Below are positions 29,402-40,145 of a DNA stretch of 64,000 bases, in pieces. The position numbers and the translations under genes are program-made. Where the stretch lies: contig NC_083678.1 in NCBI RefSeq assembly GCF_030384665.1, forward strand, positions 1 through 64,000, given 5' to 3'. Origin of the DNA: Lodderomyces elongisporus (taxonomy: Eukaryota > Ascomycota > Pichiomycetes > Serinales > Debaryomycetaceae). The notes beneath the pieces were generated by a model. That model made no database searches, had not been told where the DNA came from, and saw only the letters and a list, made by a program, of their open reading frames with translations. Position 1 is the first letter of the stretch. The number at the start of each line of letters is the position of its first letter.

Positions 29402-30685
29402 CTACTCTACTGCTGCCAATGAGTCGAACAAAACAGAGATGGATTCACCAAAATGGTCTCTTCTGATACACTCAGCAAAGATTGGTGAAACGTCAATCAC
29501 AACCAATTTATCCTTGTGTGCTTCGATTTCTTCTTTTGGAATTGGGTATGTGTTTGTAACAACAATCTTGTCGATACACTTTGAGTCAGTCAAGGCATCC
29601 AAACAAGTATCATTGAATACACCATGTGTTCCCACAACATATACAGCCTTGGCACCACAGTTTAATCTCAAGTGCTCTGCCGCAGCAATAAATGAATTTG
29701 GTTTATCAATCATGTCGTCCAAAATAATTGCAACCTTGTCCTTAACATCTCCAACTAAGGTAATCAATTTCTCCTCTACTAATGGCCCATCATCTTCATC
29801 GTCTGAGTTGGCCACATCATATGAGCCACCAAGGACATCGCTGTCTACTATATTGTGTTTTGTCAAGTGAGTTCCATTTGAATCGCAAAGCACGCTGTTT
29901 TCATCAGCAACCTCTCCCTTTTTACAATTTGCACTCTTGCATTGGTAATCATCATCGACAACGTGTCCTTGAACTATTCTCGCCGTTTGGAGCTCATTAA
30001 CAATATTGTCTTTTCCATTAGAGTCAACTCCATCTTCATCGATAATCTTGGCCTTTTTCAATGCCTTCTTTCTAGCATACTCATCCTGTGTTCTTCTTCT
30101 ATCGGTATGAATCATGGCAAAGTTGATCTTGAGCGAGTCTGCCAAAGCAGTTACCCTCTTTGTACCACCCGGATTCTTTGAAACAACAACAGAGTTTTCC
30201 CAATCTGGAATATTGTGGCGAATCCATCTGGCCAATGTAGGTGCACCAAATAAATTGTCAACTGGCTTTGTGAAAAAGCCTTGCATCTGACTAGCATGCA
30301 AGTCCATGCTCACAACATGGTCGGCACCAGCCATGACCAACAAATTGGCCAACATTCTTGCTGTAATAGCACCACGGTGTTTCTTCATCTTACTCTGCTT
30401 GCTGTATGGAAATTGTGGAATCACAGCAGTAATTTTATTGGCACTTCCACCACGACATGCACTGATCAAAATCAACAACTCCATAATATGGTCATTGATA
30501 TGAGGTGAGCCACTCTGGATGATGTATACATCCTCATCTCTGACACTAACTCCTATCTGCACTGAAGTTTCTCCATTGCTAAATTTCTTCAAGGTACATG
30601 GCGCTGGTTCAACGCCTAAACGTTCACAAACGAGTTGGCCGAGTTCAGGATGTGATGATCCAACAAACACCTTGCATTTACGCAT
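29402..30685 (-). CDS. PRS1: Ribose-phosphate pyrophosphokinase (PRPP synthetase), Prs1 type with internal insertion
   Basis: Makes PRPP from ribose 5-phosphate and ATP for nucleotide, His and Trp synthesis; yeast Prs1 works in heteromers with other Prs subunits. The frame is open from an ATG at 30703, but Met7 (30685) gives MRKCKVFVGSSHPELGQLVC, which aligns with the yeast start, so I choose it (427 aa). Motifs include FSNGETSVQIGVSVRDEDVY, MDLHASQMQGFF and the PRPP-loop-like VAIILDDMIDKPNS. Between TDRRRTQDEYARKK and EEKLITLVGDV lies an insertion of about 105 residues of low complexity, the non-homologous region that marks yeast Prs1. Length agrees with S. cerevisiae Prs1 (427 aa). A TGAGTCA lies at 30696-30702, inside the extended start. 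Confidence 0.94.
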   Translation of the reverse strand: MRKCKVFVGSSHPELGQLVCERLGVEPAPCTLKKFSNGETSVQIGVSVRDEDVYIIQSGSPHINDHIMELLILISACRGGSANKITAVIPQFPYSKQSKMKKHRGAITARMLANLLVMAGADHVVSMDLHASQMQGFFTKPVDNLFGAPTLARWIRHNIPDWENSVVVSKNPGGTKRVTALADSLKINFAMIHTDRRRTQDEYARKKALKKAKIIDEDGVDSNGKDNIVNELQTARIVQGHVVDDDYQCKSANCKKGEVADENSVLCDSNGTHLTKHNIVDSDVLGGSYDVANSDDEDDGPLVEEKLITLVGDVKDKVAIILDDMIDKPNSFIAAAEHLRLNCGAKAVYVVGTHGVFNDTCLDALTDSKCIDKIVVTNTYPIPKEEIEAHKDKLVVIDVSPIFAECIRRDHFGESISVLFDSLAAVE

Positions 30686-30703
30686 TTCCAATGACTGAGT
30701 CAA

Positions 30704-31179
30704 CGTGGATACTTTTGTTTAAGGAGGAAGTGGGGGTGGGGAAGGAAGACTAAGGAAAGGGAAAAACAAAATAAGGAAAGTATGGGGTAAGAAGTTTTAA
30801 AACTTGAGTATTAGAATCAGTTCATATGAAAAAAAGGGATGAGACAAAAGTGAGAAAATGAAAGAGATTGAGAGTGAGAGTGAGAGAGAATGAGAATGAG
30901 AATGAGATACTATAAAGTTTCAAGTTGCGAGATGTGCTTTCTTTCTCTTTCTTCCTCTCTCTCACTGGACTCCACTGTAGAAAAAAAAAATACAAAAAAA
31001 AAAATTAAAAAAATTGATAGGCGGCACACGTTCTCTCAATTTTGTGTGTGAAAATTTATCTTTACCAATATATCTTTCCACAAAGAAAAACAGTTGAAAA
31101 AAGGTGAAGAAAAAAAAAGGTTAGGAGTAAGCGAATGATGCCATAGTTGAATAATGTTTGAGGTTGTTTTTTTCATATT
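30704..31179. promoter_or_regulatory. Divergent PRS1-BER1 promoter region
   Basis: A 476-bp spacer with GAGAGTGAGA/GAGAATGAGA repeats (30865-30910) and poly(A) tracts. No gene or recognised regulatory consensus inside. Confidence 0.5.
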
Positions 31180-31947
31180 ATGGAAGAGCTACAACTGGGT
31201 ATAGCCAAATATCGGGAGGTTATTCACAATTCTAATTTTTTTAATGAGGTGAAAGAAACTGTGCTGGTGGAAAATGGATATACGAAAATTAGATGTTTGG
31301 CATTAGGCTCTCCATCGGAAAGTTCAGATGCTCGTTATCAATATGCATTTCTATTGGAATTAATGGATTTTTTAAACATCACCCAAATTTCCTTATACGA
31401 CCCAGTTTTTACGAAATTGGACAAACAGGTGTTTGCTTCGTATGTCGTTGAAGAGTCCTTCGAACCTAAGAATGATGACAAGGTGCTACATTACATTCCA
31501 CATGCTCCTCTTTCAGTGATGGAGCAAATTCTCAAAAATGAAAAACCAACGGCATTCTTGGGTAACGACATTATTGCACATACTGACCGCTTGACGAAGC
31601 GGAAGCTTGCGGATCTATACCCCTCAATGGCAATCCTTGTACATTATTCAAAAACAGATCCAGTTGAAGATGGGTTTGTTAAAGTACTCCCGAAAAGTCG
31701 AAACAACCAAAACACTCAAACAAACCAAAACACTCAAACAAACCAAAACACTCAAACAAACCAAAACAAACGTAGTAGTCGAAATGGTCGAAAAAGCTTT
31801 AAAGAGCCAGAGATTGAGTACGATTTGAACTCTGTTTATTTCGATGGTGTAGAGATTAAAAGGTTTAAACACAACTATGTCAAGGGCGATGTGTGGGGCA
31901 ATTCCTTTTCAGATATCGCATTTCACAATATACATACTAAAAAATAG
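31180..31947 (+). CDS. BER1: SRR1-domain protein (Ber1-like)
   Basis: A member of the SRR1 family: plant SRR1 acts in light and clock signalling, and yeast Ber1 has been linked to microtubule function; the biochemistry is unknown. The 255-aa protein carries the family core IRCLALGSPSESSDARYQYA, ISLYDPVFTKLDKQVF and PHAPLSVMEQIL...FLGNDI. Near the C-terminus a triplicated hexapeptide NQNTQT (18-bp DNA repeat, 31705-31768) is inserted before the final conserved strand. It is divergent from PRS1 and converges with SKN7, whose stop is 16 bp away. Confidence 0.8.
   Translation: MEELQLGIAKYREVIHNSNFFNEVKETVLVENGYTKIRCLALGSPSESSDARYQYAFLLELMDFLNITQISLYDPVFTKLDKQVFASYVVEESFEPKNDDKVLHYIPHAPLSVMEQILKNEKPTAFLGNDIIAHTDRLTKRKLADLYPSMAILVHYSKTDPVEDGFVKVLPKSRNNQNTQTNQNTQTNQNTQTNQNKRSSRNGRKSFKEPEIEYDLNSVYFDGVEIKRFKHNYVKGDVWGNSFSDIAFHNIHTKK
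31705..31768 (+). repeat. 18-bp tandem repeat in BER1 (NQNTQT x3)
   Basis: AACCAAAACACTCAAACA occurs three times head to tail, followed by a partial copy, all in frame. Confidence 0.9.
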
Positions 31948-31963
31948 TAAATAAAACAAAAGT

Positions 31964-34135
31964 CTACTCTATTCGCTGTTTCTTAATAACAGAACCGTCC
32001 TCACTCGTTTGTGGATGTGGATGTGCTTGTGCCTGTGCCTGTGCTGGTGCTGGTGCTTGTTGCTCTTCCTTTAGTAAATGCTTTGACAATATCGAATATA
32101 AATCGTCCTTTGTGAATGGCTTAGCAAGAATATCGCTCATACCATTTTGCAAATACGTCACCAAGTCATTATCTTCGATGTTTCCTGTCATTGCAATAAT
32201 AGGTGTTTTTGTATCAAATGACCTAATCACGCTGGTGGCAGTAGCGCCATCTAGATTAGGCATCACTATATCCATCAAGACAAGATCATACTTTGTATGT
32301 TCAACCGTGGAAATCGCATTCAAACCATCCGTTACGACGGTAACCTGGCACCCGTATTTCACCAAGAACTTGCGACACAATTGTATACAAACATTGTCGT
32401 CCTCCACCAAAAGTACGTGGAATTTGGGGTTTGGTATGGAAGTTGTACTGATTTGCGGCAATATATTATTGTTTGGTGACGAAGATGTGCTCGTCAATGG
32501 CGATAAGGGCTTGTTTGCAGGTGAAGCTTGAACAAACTCGTTTGGTGCACTTGCATTAGTCGTTGCAGATGCTGCTGGATTGGTTGAAGACGAAGAAGGT
32601 GGGTGATTTTGCGGTTGACTAGCCAGGTGCCTTGCACCATTCAACCCCTTATAAACTGCATCGCCATCTTGACGCGGACTTATTCCGTCACGATTCTGAT
32701 CAAGTGCTTGGTTTGTAGTTTTTGCAGGTATAAACCCTGAATTTGGTTGAGCAATAGACAGCAGACGAGACAAGTTTGCAAGACCACTTATTGGGCTGGT
32801 AACAGCTGCATTGTAATTTGGCGGTGGGCGTCCACTAGGAATAGACAAGGCCCGGTTGGCGCCAAAGAGTGCTTGTTGAGCTGGAGCGTGAGGGGAAGGG
32901 ACCATGTGCAGAGGTGGTGGAGGTGGCGGAAGCTGTTGTTGCAGTGGGTGAAACGCTTGGTTATTGTTATTATTAATGTTATTGTTGTGGTGGTTGTGGT
33001 GGTGGCCGTGGTGGCTGTTGTTATTATTATTGTGATTATTATTGATTCCGGGTGGTTGTAAAAATGGTGGTTGCACTAATGGTGATTGGAGATGTGGCGG
33101 TATTCGAGGAGACTGCAGCAGCAAGTGCTGTGATATGCTGGGCAAAGATGTTGCCGGCATAGAGTTTGGAAATGGGTTATTTTGGCTTGAAGGTGATTGC
33201 TCGTGTGGGAAAACAGGACCACCACCACTATTACCACCACCACCAACTCCAATACCAATACCAATACCGCTAATATTGCTGCCACCGATACTGTTTGGTG
33301 GTGGAAAATCCAATGGCGGTACCTTGATTCCTGATTGTAATAGCACATTCGCCAAGGTAGTCATTGATCGATAATACCTCTCGTTAAAAGAGTTGATGGT
33401 TACAATATGGTCCACCAAAGTCTTGTACTTCTTCTGCAATACCAAATTTTCTTGCACAGTATGTTGGTTGCTTTCTTTCAAGTGCTCGATTTGATCTTTG
33501 AGCTGGTTAACAGTATGATTCAATTGTGTGATTTGCGCAATGGTTTGTGAAATTTTCTTTGCTTCCTCGGCCAGGTTTCTTGTTTCATCAAGGTTGATAT
33601 CTGTTAGACTATGGCTCTTTTTGTGACCTTGACCTGCTATTTTACTACCATTATCTATTGATGACGCAGCTCCTGCTGCTGCTCCTGTGGCAGCTATTGC
33701 ACTCTTTTTCGTTGCTGGTCCTTTTCTCCTGATATTCTCTAAAGATTCACGATCATTAATCTTAAAGTTGGGATGCTTAAACTCCCATGCATCGTCGCCA
33801 TAAGGGTACGTCTGTTTCTCCTCGTTGCTGATCTTAACTTTATGGAAATCTTACTTGTTTAGCTGTCTAACAAAACTTGCAAAGTTTGAATGTTTAAAAT
33901 GTCGAGGCAAAATCTCCTTTGTAAATACATTTGTGTTGATAACGACAAAACTATCCCCTTGTGCCGTCCATCGTACTATATCTTTGTAATTGTCCTCTTG
34001 TAGCATGAGAAACAATTTCTTAACGAAATCATTGGACCCACTCTGATTCGAGCTTGAAGTCGTGGCAAGTGTTGAGTTTGACGATATCTTTGTGTCCTTC
34101 AGTGGAGCTGAGGTTGAATTAGATCCCAGTGACAT
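31964..34135 (-). CDS. SKN7: Skn7 response-regulator transcription factor, interrupted by an in-frame TAA
   Basis: A two-component response regulator for oxidative and osmotic stress and cell-wall signalling. One continuous frame from 34135 to 31964 (about 723 codons) has a single TAA at 33853-33851 (codon 95). Before it comes the HSF-type DNA-binding domain, NDFVKKLFLMLQEDNYKDIV up to FVRQLNK; directly after, in the same frame, DFHKVKISNEEKQTYPYGDD completes it. The family has Tyr (NKYDFHKV) at the stop, so TAC/TAT to TAA would explain it. No stop follows up to the coiled coil (from NHTVNQLKDQIEHLKESN), the long Asn/His/Pro-rich linker and the receiver domain with LVLMDIVMPNLDG (phospho-Asp near residue 620) and the KPF lysine motif. 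An intron is unlikely because nothing is missing. Either a real nonsense change or a sequence error. Confidence 0.88.
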
Positions 34136-35363
34136 TTATGTTCTTGTTGCAAAAGAGTGTGGTATGTTGGCATACACCTGGATAACTTGTGTGCAAAAAG
34201 ATAAAACAAAAACAAAAAAAAAAATTTAGTGTGGGGGAAATATGATGTAATTCGTAAACAATTTTCCGAACAACTAATGAACAGTGTTGGATAGTTTCTA
34301 AACAGTTCGTGTATAGAATATGTGTGCAATTTGTGAGCTGTTGGTTGTTTGCAACTTTTTTTCTTTTTTTTCTCCTTGACTATAAATAGATTGCGTCAAG
34401 AAAAAGAAAAAATAATAACTGGTACTACTTTTCTTATTGAACCATTCAACGTGCTCTCCACTTTTATTATAGTGACCCCAATGTGTTATGTTAAGAACAG
34501 AGAGTGTAAAAAGAAATAAAAGAAATAAAAGAGCTGTAAAAAGTCGAATGGAAGTCAGAAAGAAAATTGGAATTGGAATTGGAAATGGAAATGGAATTAC
34601 AATAAAACAAAAAGCAAGGCTTGGTCTCTGACGTGGTGTTTTTTTTCCCACAGGTCCGTCCTTTTTGTTTCTCTCTCGCTCTCCCGCTCTTTCTCTCTTT
34701 CTTACTATCGTCTTTTTTTTGTCTTTTTGAGTTGTTATTGTTGAAATGACGCTCGTTACTGTATCTCTATTGTTCGTGAGAAAAGTAAAAGCGAGAGAGC
34801 AGAAGAAGTGAGGAGAAACGAGGATTAAGAAGCACCCCTCTGCTTATAATCTCATTTGTTCTTGTTCGTGTTCCTGTTCCTGTTGTTGTTGTTATTTTTT
34901 TCTTTTTTGCTTTTTTGCTTTTTTTTTCTTTTTGTCCCTCTTTTTTTTTTGTTTCTGTTTATCTGCTACAAAGTTTTGCCAATTCTACTTTAGTCAAACA
35001 GTACCTGCATATAAGACCCTATTTCAAATTTCTCTATTTTACTCTATGGACTCTAATTTTTCAATAAAGAAAAATAAAGTTGTGCAAAATACCATCATTG
35101 AGAAGGAATTTCACCCCCTGGTTATGATGTTGAAACACACCAACGCTTTCATTAGACACTTTAATTTTATAAAAAGAAAAAAAAAAAAAAACTCGGCTTT
35201 ACTGATTAATCAAAAAAGTTATCAAGGAGTCTCTATGAAATTTTTCAAATTCTTTTTTTTAAACTTTGAAATTTTTGCATCTTCGCTGTTTTTCTTTTTC
35301 TTTTTTGGCGTAGTTCTAAATACACTGGGGGAAAAAAAAGAATTCAAATTCAAATTCTGCAAG
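34136..35363. other. SKN7 upstream region / ROT2 3' flank
   Basis: About 1.2 kb of AT-rich DNA with many poly(T)/poly(A) runs (for example 34900-34950, 35170-35190). Two longer open frames (34298-34651 minus, 34932-35414 plus) are Phe/Leu/Lys-rich low complexity and the second overlaps ROT2, so I do not call them genes. Confidence 0.55.
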
Positions 35364-38165
35364 TTACAACTCATCATGATGAGGAATTTTAGTATCAGCA
35401 TCTCCAAACAATAATGGGAACTTTGTTGGATGAACAATTGTTAAATGCGACGATCCACTATGCTGAATCTTTCCCGAACTTACAGTTGTATCTTTAATGT
35501 GTTCTTTTGGTACACCTGCAATGATTATGGTTTCAATATTTATTGCATCCTTTTCGTAATCTCCTTCAATTTCCAACGATATACCAGAGTTGATATCAGC
35601 CTTGATGGTGATGTACTTGTATGATCCTCCAATAGTTTCACCATCGTCAATATAAAGATTACCTTTGGCTTTTCCATCGGCATCAAGAGCTATAACTAAA
35701 GTATAAGGATCGTGCTTCATCAATTTTGTAGATCTTCTATATCTAGACTTCATAGGAACTATTGATCCTCCTTTTAATAACATGGGGATGCGGTCGAGCC
35801 CTGCTGCAACAGTAACGGTGGACTCGGTAATCTTTTCTCCAATTTTTCCATTTGTAAAGTCATAATAAATAGATCCATCTTCACCATCCTTTGGTATATA
35901 AAACTCAACTTGAGTCTGCCCCTCGGTGGTAACAGGTTTCACCAAAATACCCGAATCACCAATAAAGAACTCATCATCAATCTCAAAAATTAACTCGTCG
36001 CTCGAGTTTTGAGCTTCGTAAAACAATGGTTTCATTATTGGAGACCCACTAAGCGAAGCCTGGTAAAAGCTGGTATACCAAACTGGCAATAATGCATAAC
36101 GCAATCTAATAGCATCTCTGATATATACAGTGTATGGATCTCCAATCAACCATGGCTCCCTTCTTCTAGAGTCAATATGAGCATGAGCTCTGAAAAATGG
36201 ATACCAAATACCTGTTTGGTACCATCTAGTAAGTAATTCTGGTGAAGGGTTTCCAAAGAAACCACCAACATCGGCACCTGCAAACGGCATACCAACAACG
36301 TTGGATGTGAGCACCATAGGTATTGATGCCTTGAGGTATTCCCATTTGGACATGTTGTCACCAGTCCACATTGCTGCAGTTCTTTGACTACCGGCAAAGT
36401 ATGAACGTGTCAATATAAATGGTCTTTGAGCAGGAAACCTATTCAACAAAGCCTTGTGTGTGGCTTCATGGTAGGTGAGACCAAAGAGATTATGGATTGA
36501 ACGGTGCTCCCATTGTCCATAATGAAGGTTATCCTTTGGCGCACTAGTTTCTGGTCCATCAAACACCGACGGCTCGTTCATATCATTCCATAGATGCAAG
36601 TTCTTGTGCTTACTGGATAACATGAATTTTTCATGTGCTTGGTTCCAAAATGGTTGAGATTCGGGGTTCAAGGTATCAATCCAAACCGATTCTCCGGGCC
36701 AGCAATGGCCACTGAATACCGAATCTTTTGAGTCCTTCATGGCAATGTTTTTGCGTATAACCTCATCACTTATTTCGTAGCCCTTTTTCAAGTGTGGGTC
36801 AATAATAACAACCAAGTTCCTTCCAGTCCTATCCAATGTCTCCAACATTTTGCCTGGTTGATCAAAGTTCTCAGGATCCCATGTAAAATATTGTTTCTTG
36901 TCTGCATACTCAATGTCTAGCCAAATGCTATCATATGGTATACCAAACTCGTCAAACTTGGCACTAACGTCAAGAACATCCTTGATGTCGTTGTAATTCC
37001 ATCTACACTGATGGTAGCCCAAGCTAGGCAAGAGTGGTAACTGTACATTACCTGTTATCTTCCCGTAAACTCTATTTAAGTCTGCAGCTTTGGACTCCAT
37101 AATAATGATGAAATCGAGCACACCATTTTCAGACATCCAGTGAACAGATGAATTAGTAGAATCAAAGGAACTAGATGAAGTTGACTCTTTGTTCTTTCCT
37201 TTCCTCAGGATATCAATAAATGAGTCTGCGCTATTGATCCAAAAGATTCCCAAAGCAACATCTTTTTTGACACCAAATAAAAGAGGTATTGACCCGTACA
37301 TTGGCAAACGAGAGTCCACTTCATATTCAAAAATGTCCACATTGTACAATCTATAAGGTTCTGCATTTATCGTATCTTTCAACAACAATGAGTCTGCGTG
37401 TTCTGGAATACCATAGAGATTCAGAAACCCTTTAAGTGTAAAGTCTGCAGCAATTGATTCCGGACCAAATGGCAAGGAGTCCGCTCTAGAGTCGCCGAAT
37501 GAGTCTGAAAACATATCATAAGCGGTTTCTTCAGGCAACAAGTTGTTTTCGTTGTCATCTTGCAGTCTCCAGTGTTCAAAGTTTAAGAATTGTTGCTCAT
37601 TAAAAACCAACTGCTCTTCGCCATTAAAGTAAAAAGATAATTTAAATGGTTGAAATTGTAAAACCACTTGTTGTTGTGCAAAGCCAATTACTGCCGAATC
37701 TTTTGTCAATTCAAGTGAAGGTACACCAACGTTGATGCTATCAGTAAAAGCCCATTTCGAAGTTTCATTATACCTTTTGGAATTGACCACTTCACTCTGA
37801 GGCTGTCTACTGTCAATTTTTTCATCCATCTTGAACCGGAAACTATCTTCTACAAAGCTAATCTCAAACGGTAAGCTCACCAGCTTACCATGTCTCTGTC
37901 CTTGTCCTTGTCCTGATCTTGGTTCTGGTATTCTCTTTATTATCTCCCCATGTATCACTTTATCAATCTCATCTAGATAGACTGAATCCTGTTTCACAGA
38001 GTATGGTGAAACAAAGTTCTGGTTGTTGCTAACTTGCTCAGCATAATATCGGTTCCGGTGACAAAAGCCCGCTTGTGCACATGTTTTGAACAAATGTTCT
38101 TTAACAGCCGATCCTAAACCAATGAGTAGAAACAACGCCACCAATTGCAACTTTAGCAGCCTCAT
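35364..38165 (-). CDS. ROT2: Glucosidase II catalytic (alpha) subunit, GH31
   Basis: Trims the two inner glucoses from N-glycans in the ER during glycoprotein quality control and also affects beta-1,6-glucan. The 933-aa product begins with a signal peptide (MRLLKLQLVALFLLIGLGSA), then the mature N-terminus KEHLFKTCAQAGFCHRNRYY typical of this enzyme. The GH31 barrel shows LGYHQCRWNYNDIKDV, DSIWLDIEYADKKQYFTWD, the nucleophile Asp in WNDMNEPSVFDGPE (about residue 530), the acid/base region MWTGDNMSKWEYL and PFFRAHAHIDSRRREPWL. There is no C-terminal HDEL; the catalytic subunit is retained by its beta partner. A 10-bp pyrimidine repeat array sits 216-305 bp upstream of the ATG. Confidence 0.96.
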   Translation of the reverse strand: MRLLKLQLVALFLLIGLGSAVKEHLFKTCAQAGFCHRNRYYAEQVSNNQNFVSPYSVKQDSVYLDEIDKVIHGEIIKRIPEPRSGQGQGQRHGKLVSLPFEISFVEDSFRFKMDEKIDSRQPQSEVVNSKRYNETSKWAFTDSINVGVPSLELTKDSAVIGFAQQQVVLQFQPFKLSFYFNGEEQLVFNEQQFLNFEHWRLQDDNENNLLPEETAYDMFSDSFGDSRADSLPFGPESIAADFTLKGFLNLYGIPEHADSLLLKDTINAEPYRLYNVDIFEYEVDSRLPMYGSIPLLFGVKKDVALGIFWINSADSFIDILRKGKNKESTSSSSFDSTNSSVHWMSENGVLDFIIIMESKAADLNRVYGKITGNVQLPLLPSLGYHQCRWNYNDIKDVLDVSAKFDEFGIPYDSIWLDIEYADKKQYFTWDPENFDQPGKMLETLDRTGRNLVVIIDPHLKKGYEISDEVIRKNIAMKDSKDSVFSGHCWPGESVWIDTLNPESQPFWNQAHEKFMLSSKHKNLHLWNDMNEPSVFDGPETSAPKDNLHYGQWEHRSIHNLFGLTYHEATHKALLNRFPAQRPFILTRSYFAGSQRTAAMWTGDNMSKWEYLKASIPMVLTSNVVGMPFAGADVGGFFGNPSPELLTRWYQTGIWYPFFRAHAHIDSRRREPWLIGDPYTVYIRDAIRLRYALLPVWYTSFYQASLSGSPIMKPLFYEAQNSSDELIFEIDDEFFIGDSGILVKPVTTEGQTQVEFYIPKDGEDGSIYYDFTNGKIGEKITESTVTVAAGLDRIPMLLKGGSIVPMKSRYRRSTKLMKHDPYTLVIALDADGKAKGNLYIDDGETIGGSYKYITIKADINSGISLEIEGDYEKDAINIETIIIAGVPKEHIKDTTVSSGKIQHSGSSHLTIVHPTKFPLLFGDADTKIPHHDEL

Positions 38166-39697
38166 TTCTCTCTTTCTTTGTTGTTTTTTTTTGGTGGTTA
38201 GAGTAAATCAATTGATTAGTTAATCAGTTAACTATTCGTCAGTTGTCGTTTGGTGATGGTTTTGATGAAAAGATGAAAATCGTGGCTTTGTGTGTTCTCC
38301 AAGATCATTGGGATTGAATTCCCCATAAAGAACGCGCACGCACTTCTCCACTTGCTCTCTCCCTCTCCCTCTGTTTCTCTCCTCCTCTCTCCTCCTCTCT
38401 CTTCCTCTCTCCTTTTCTCTCCTTTTCTCTCTTCCTCTCTCCTCCTCTCTCTTCCTCTCTCCTCCTCTCTCGCCGCCCTTTTGCAACCAAGTGCCATGGA
38501 CACGTAACAATGTTAATTTGGACTAGTTGAGAACACTCTTGAGCATCAAGTGAAAAGATAAGACTAAATTAAAGAAAAGAATAATTAAAGTTTTTTTACA
38601 AATCTCAAGAGAACAAGACTAAGAAGTACACCTTTTGTATCTGTATAGAAAAAAAACATTAAAAGATAATTTTAATTTTCCAAATCCACAAATTTGGTTG
38701 ATAATTGTAACAAAAAAGTATGCAACTTTTATGTATTTATTATTCTAGAACAAGAGTATTACATGTCAAAAAGCTAGTATGTTCCATTCATCAAATCTTT
38801 CCAAATATATATTTGAACCTTTTCACTTCCAAAAATAATATAAATAGGAAAAGGAAAAGAAAGAAGATGCAGTTGTATAGTAGACATACTTTACTATACA
38901 AAAATTAAAGATTGCTTATAACTCCCATTTGGTACCGCGTCGTTGCAAAAAATCTCGACCAAATGTCTTTCCTCTCCCCTCCACCACTCCCCTCATAGTA
39001 AAATAATTAGTGTTAGTGTCGCTTTTTCAACTATTTTTTCTCGCAAAGATAGTATGGACAAAATGAAATAAAAAGAAAAAAAAAAGAACCAAAAAAATTA
39101 AAAAACAAGCAAGAGACAAAGCCTTTTAATTAACGTCCTTGTCACAATCACTAATCGTCATAATGAAGTTCGAAACAGAAAAACGAGACGGATGCAGCTG
39201 ACCATGAAGTGATAATACTGGATGAATTTATAAACAAAAAAAAACCTCAAGTATTCAACAGATCAAACATTTGACATCTATACATGAATCTCCATTATTC
39301 TGCAGTCATGAACAATAGTAGGATGAACCCTTCTTATATTTATTTTTCTTTTCCTTTTGGGTTTTCCTTTCATTACTTTACAGTATTTGATACCATGCTT
39401 CCTTAGTTTTTTGTTTTTTCAAAGCTGAATACAATATAGTATATGCTTACCACCCTTCAGTATTCCAATCCTGCACATGTATTGGCAAGTGGCAAAGTGC
39501 CTTTCTTTACAAAGTCCCCACATTTCATGGCTGGATTATCTTTTTCAGTATGGCAAGTAATGGTCGTGTGAGTTTGGACAAAGTGTTTAAAAATTTTATT
39601 TTCAGTGCGTAGACGGGTATGGTGATAGTATGGTGAAGAAATACATAGAGGTAAGGGTAAAAAAAAATATAGTAACAAAAGACAAAGACAAAGATAA

Positions 39698-39736
<39 letters not shown>

Positions 39737-40145
39737 TTCATGGAATTTATATCCATATAAACATATCATCGTCATCACCACCAACCACCAAACACCAGAA
39801 ACCAACCACCAAAAACCAAAAACCAAACGCTCGACTCCCAACATTAAACATCGTATATATTAAATACAACTAGGAGGTTTGGCTAGTCTTTTCAAAAGAA
39901 TCTGCATCATTTATCCATTTTTCCCATTTCCAGAAACCATTAATCAAAAGCCGGCTTGTCATCCAAGATAATTTTAGCCACAAATACTCTGTCCACACAG
40001 TTGTCGCTGCTTTTAGTACACAAATACTTGTTTCTGTTTCTTTACTACTACTGCTGTTGCTACTACTACTACTATTATAACTATAATTTTTCTTCCTCTG
40101 TTTTCTTACCTTCATCTTCAAAACTATTATCCATAACTATTCACC
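38166..40145. other. Divergent ROT2-BRE1 intergenic region
   Basis: Nearly 2 kb between two divergent starts. It contains the 10-bp polypyrimidine array (38381-38470), poly(A) and AAAAG repeats near 39700-39730, and CCAAACACCAGAAACCAACC-type runs near 39785. The open frames (39457-39756, 39870-40121 and others) are low complexity or unrecognised. I found no tRNA or snoRNA signature. The region is long for this genome and could hide a non-coding RNA. Confidence 0.5.
38381..38470. repeat. 10-bp polypyrimidine minisatellite upstream of ROT2
   Basis: Nine consecutive 10-bp units made only of C and T on the plus strand, of three types: A = CCTCCTCTCT, B = CTTCCTCTCT, C = CCTTTTCTCT, in the order A A B C C B A B A. 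A less regular pyrimidine tract continues to the left to about 38354. Confidence 0.92.

Noticed and set aside
33851..34135. SKN7 interruption as an intron (GTAAGA after AACAA)
   Set aside because: The frame before and after the TAA is the same phase and the domain is complete apart from the single codon, so no intron is needed.
34298..34651. 117-aa minus ORF upstream of SKN7
   Set aside because: Phe/Leu/Ser-rich low complexity in AT-rich promoter DNA.
39457..39756. 99-aa minus ORF in the ROT2-BRE1 spacer
   Set aside because: Poly-Phe start from a poly(A) tract; the Cys/Lys-containing end is not recognisable.
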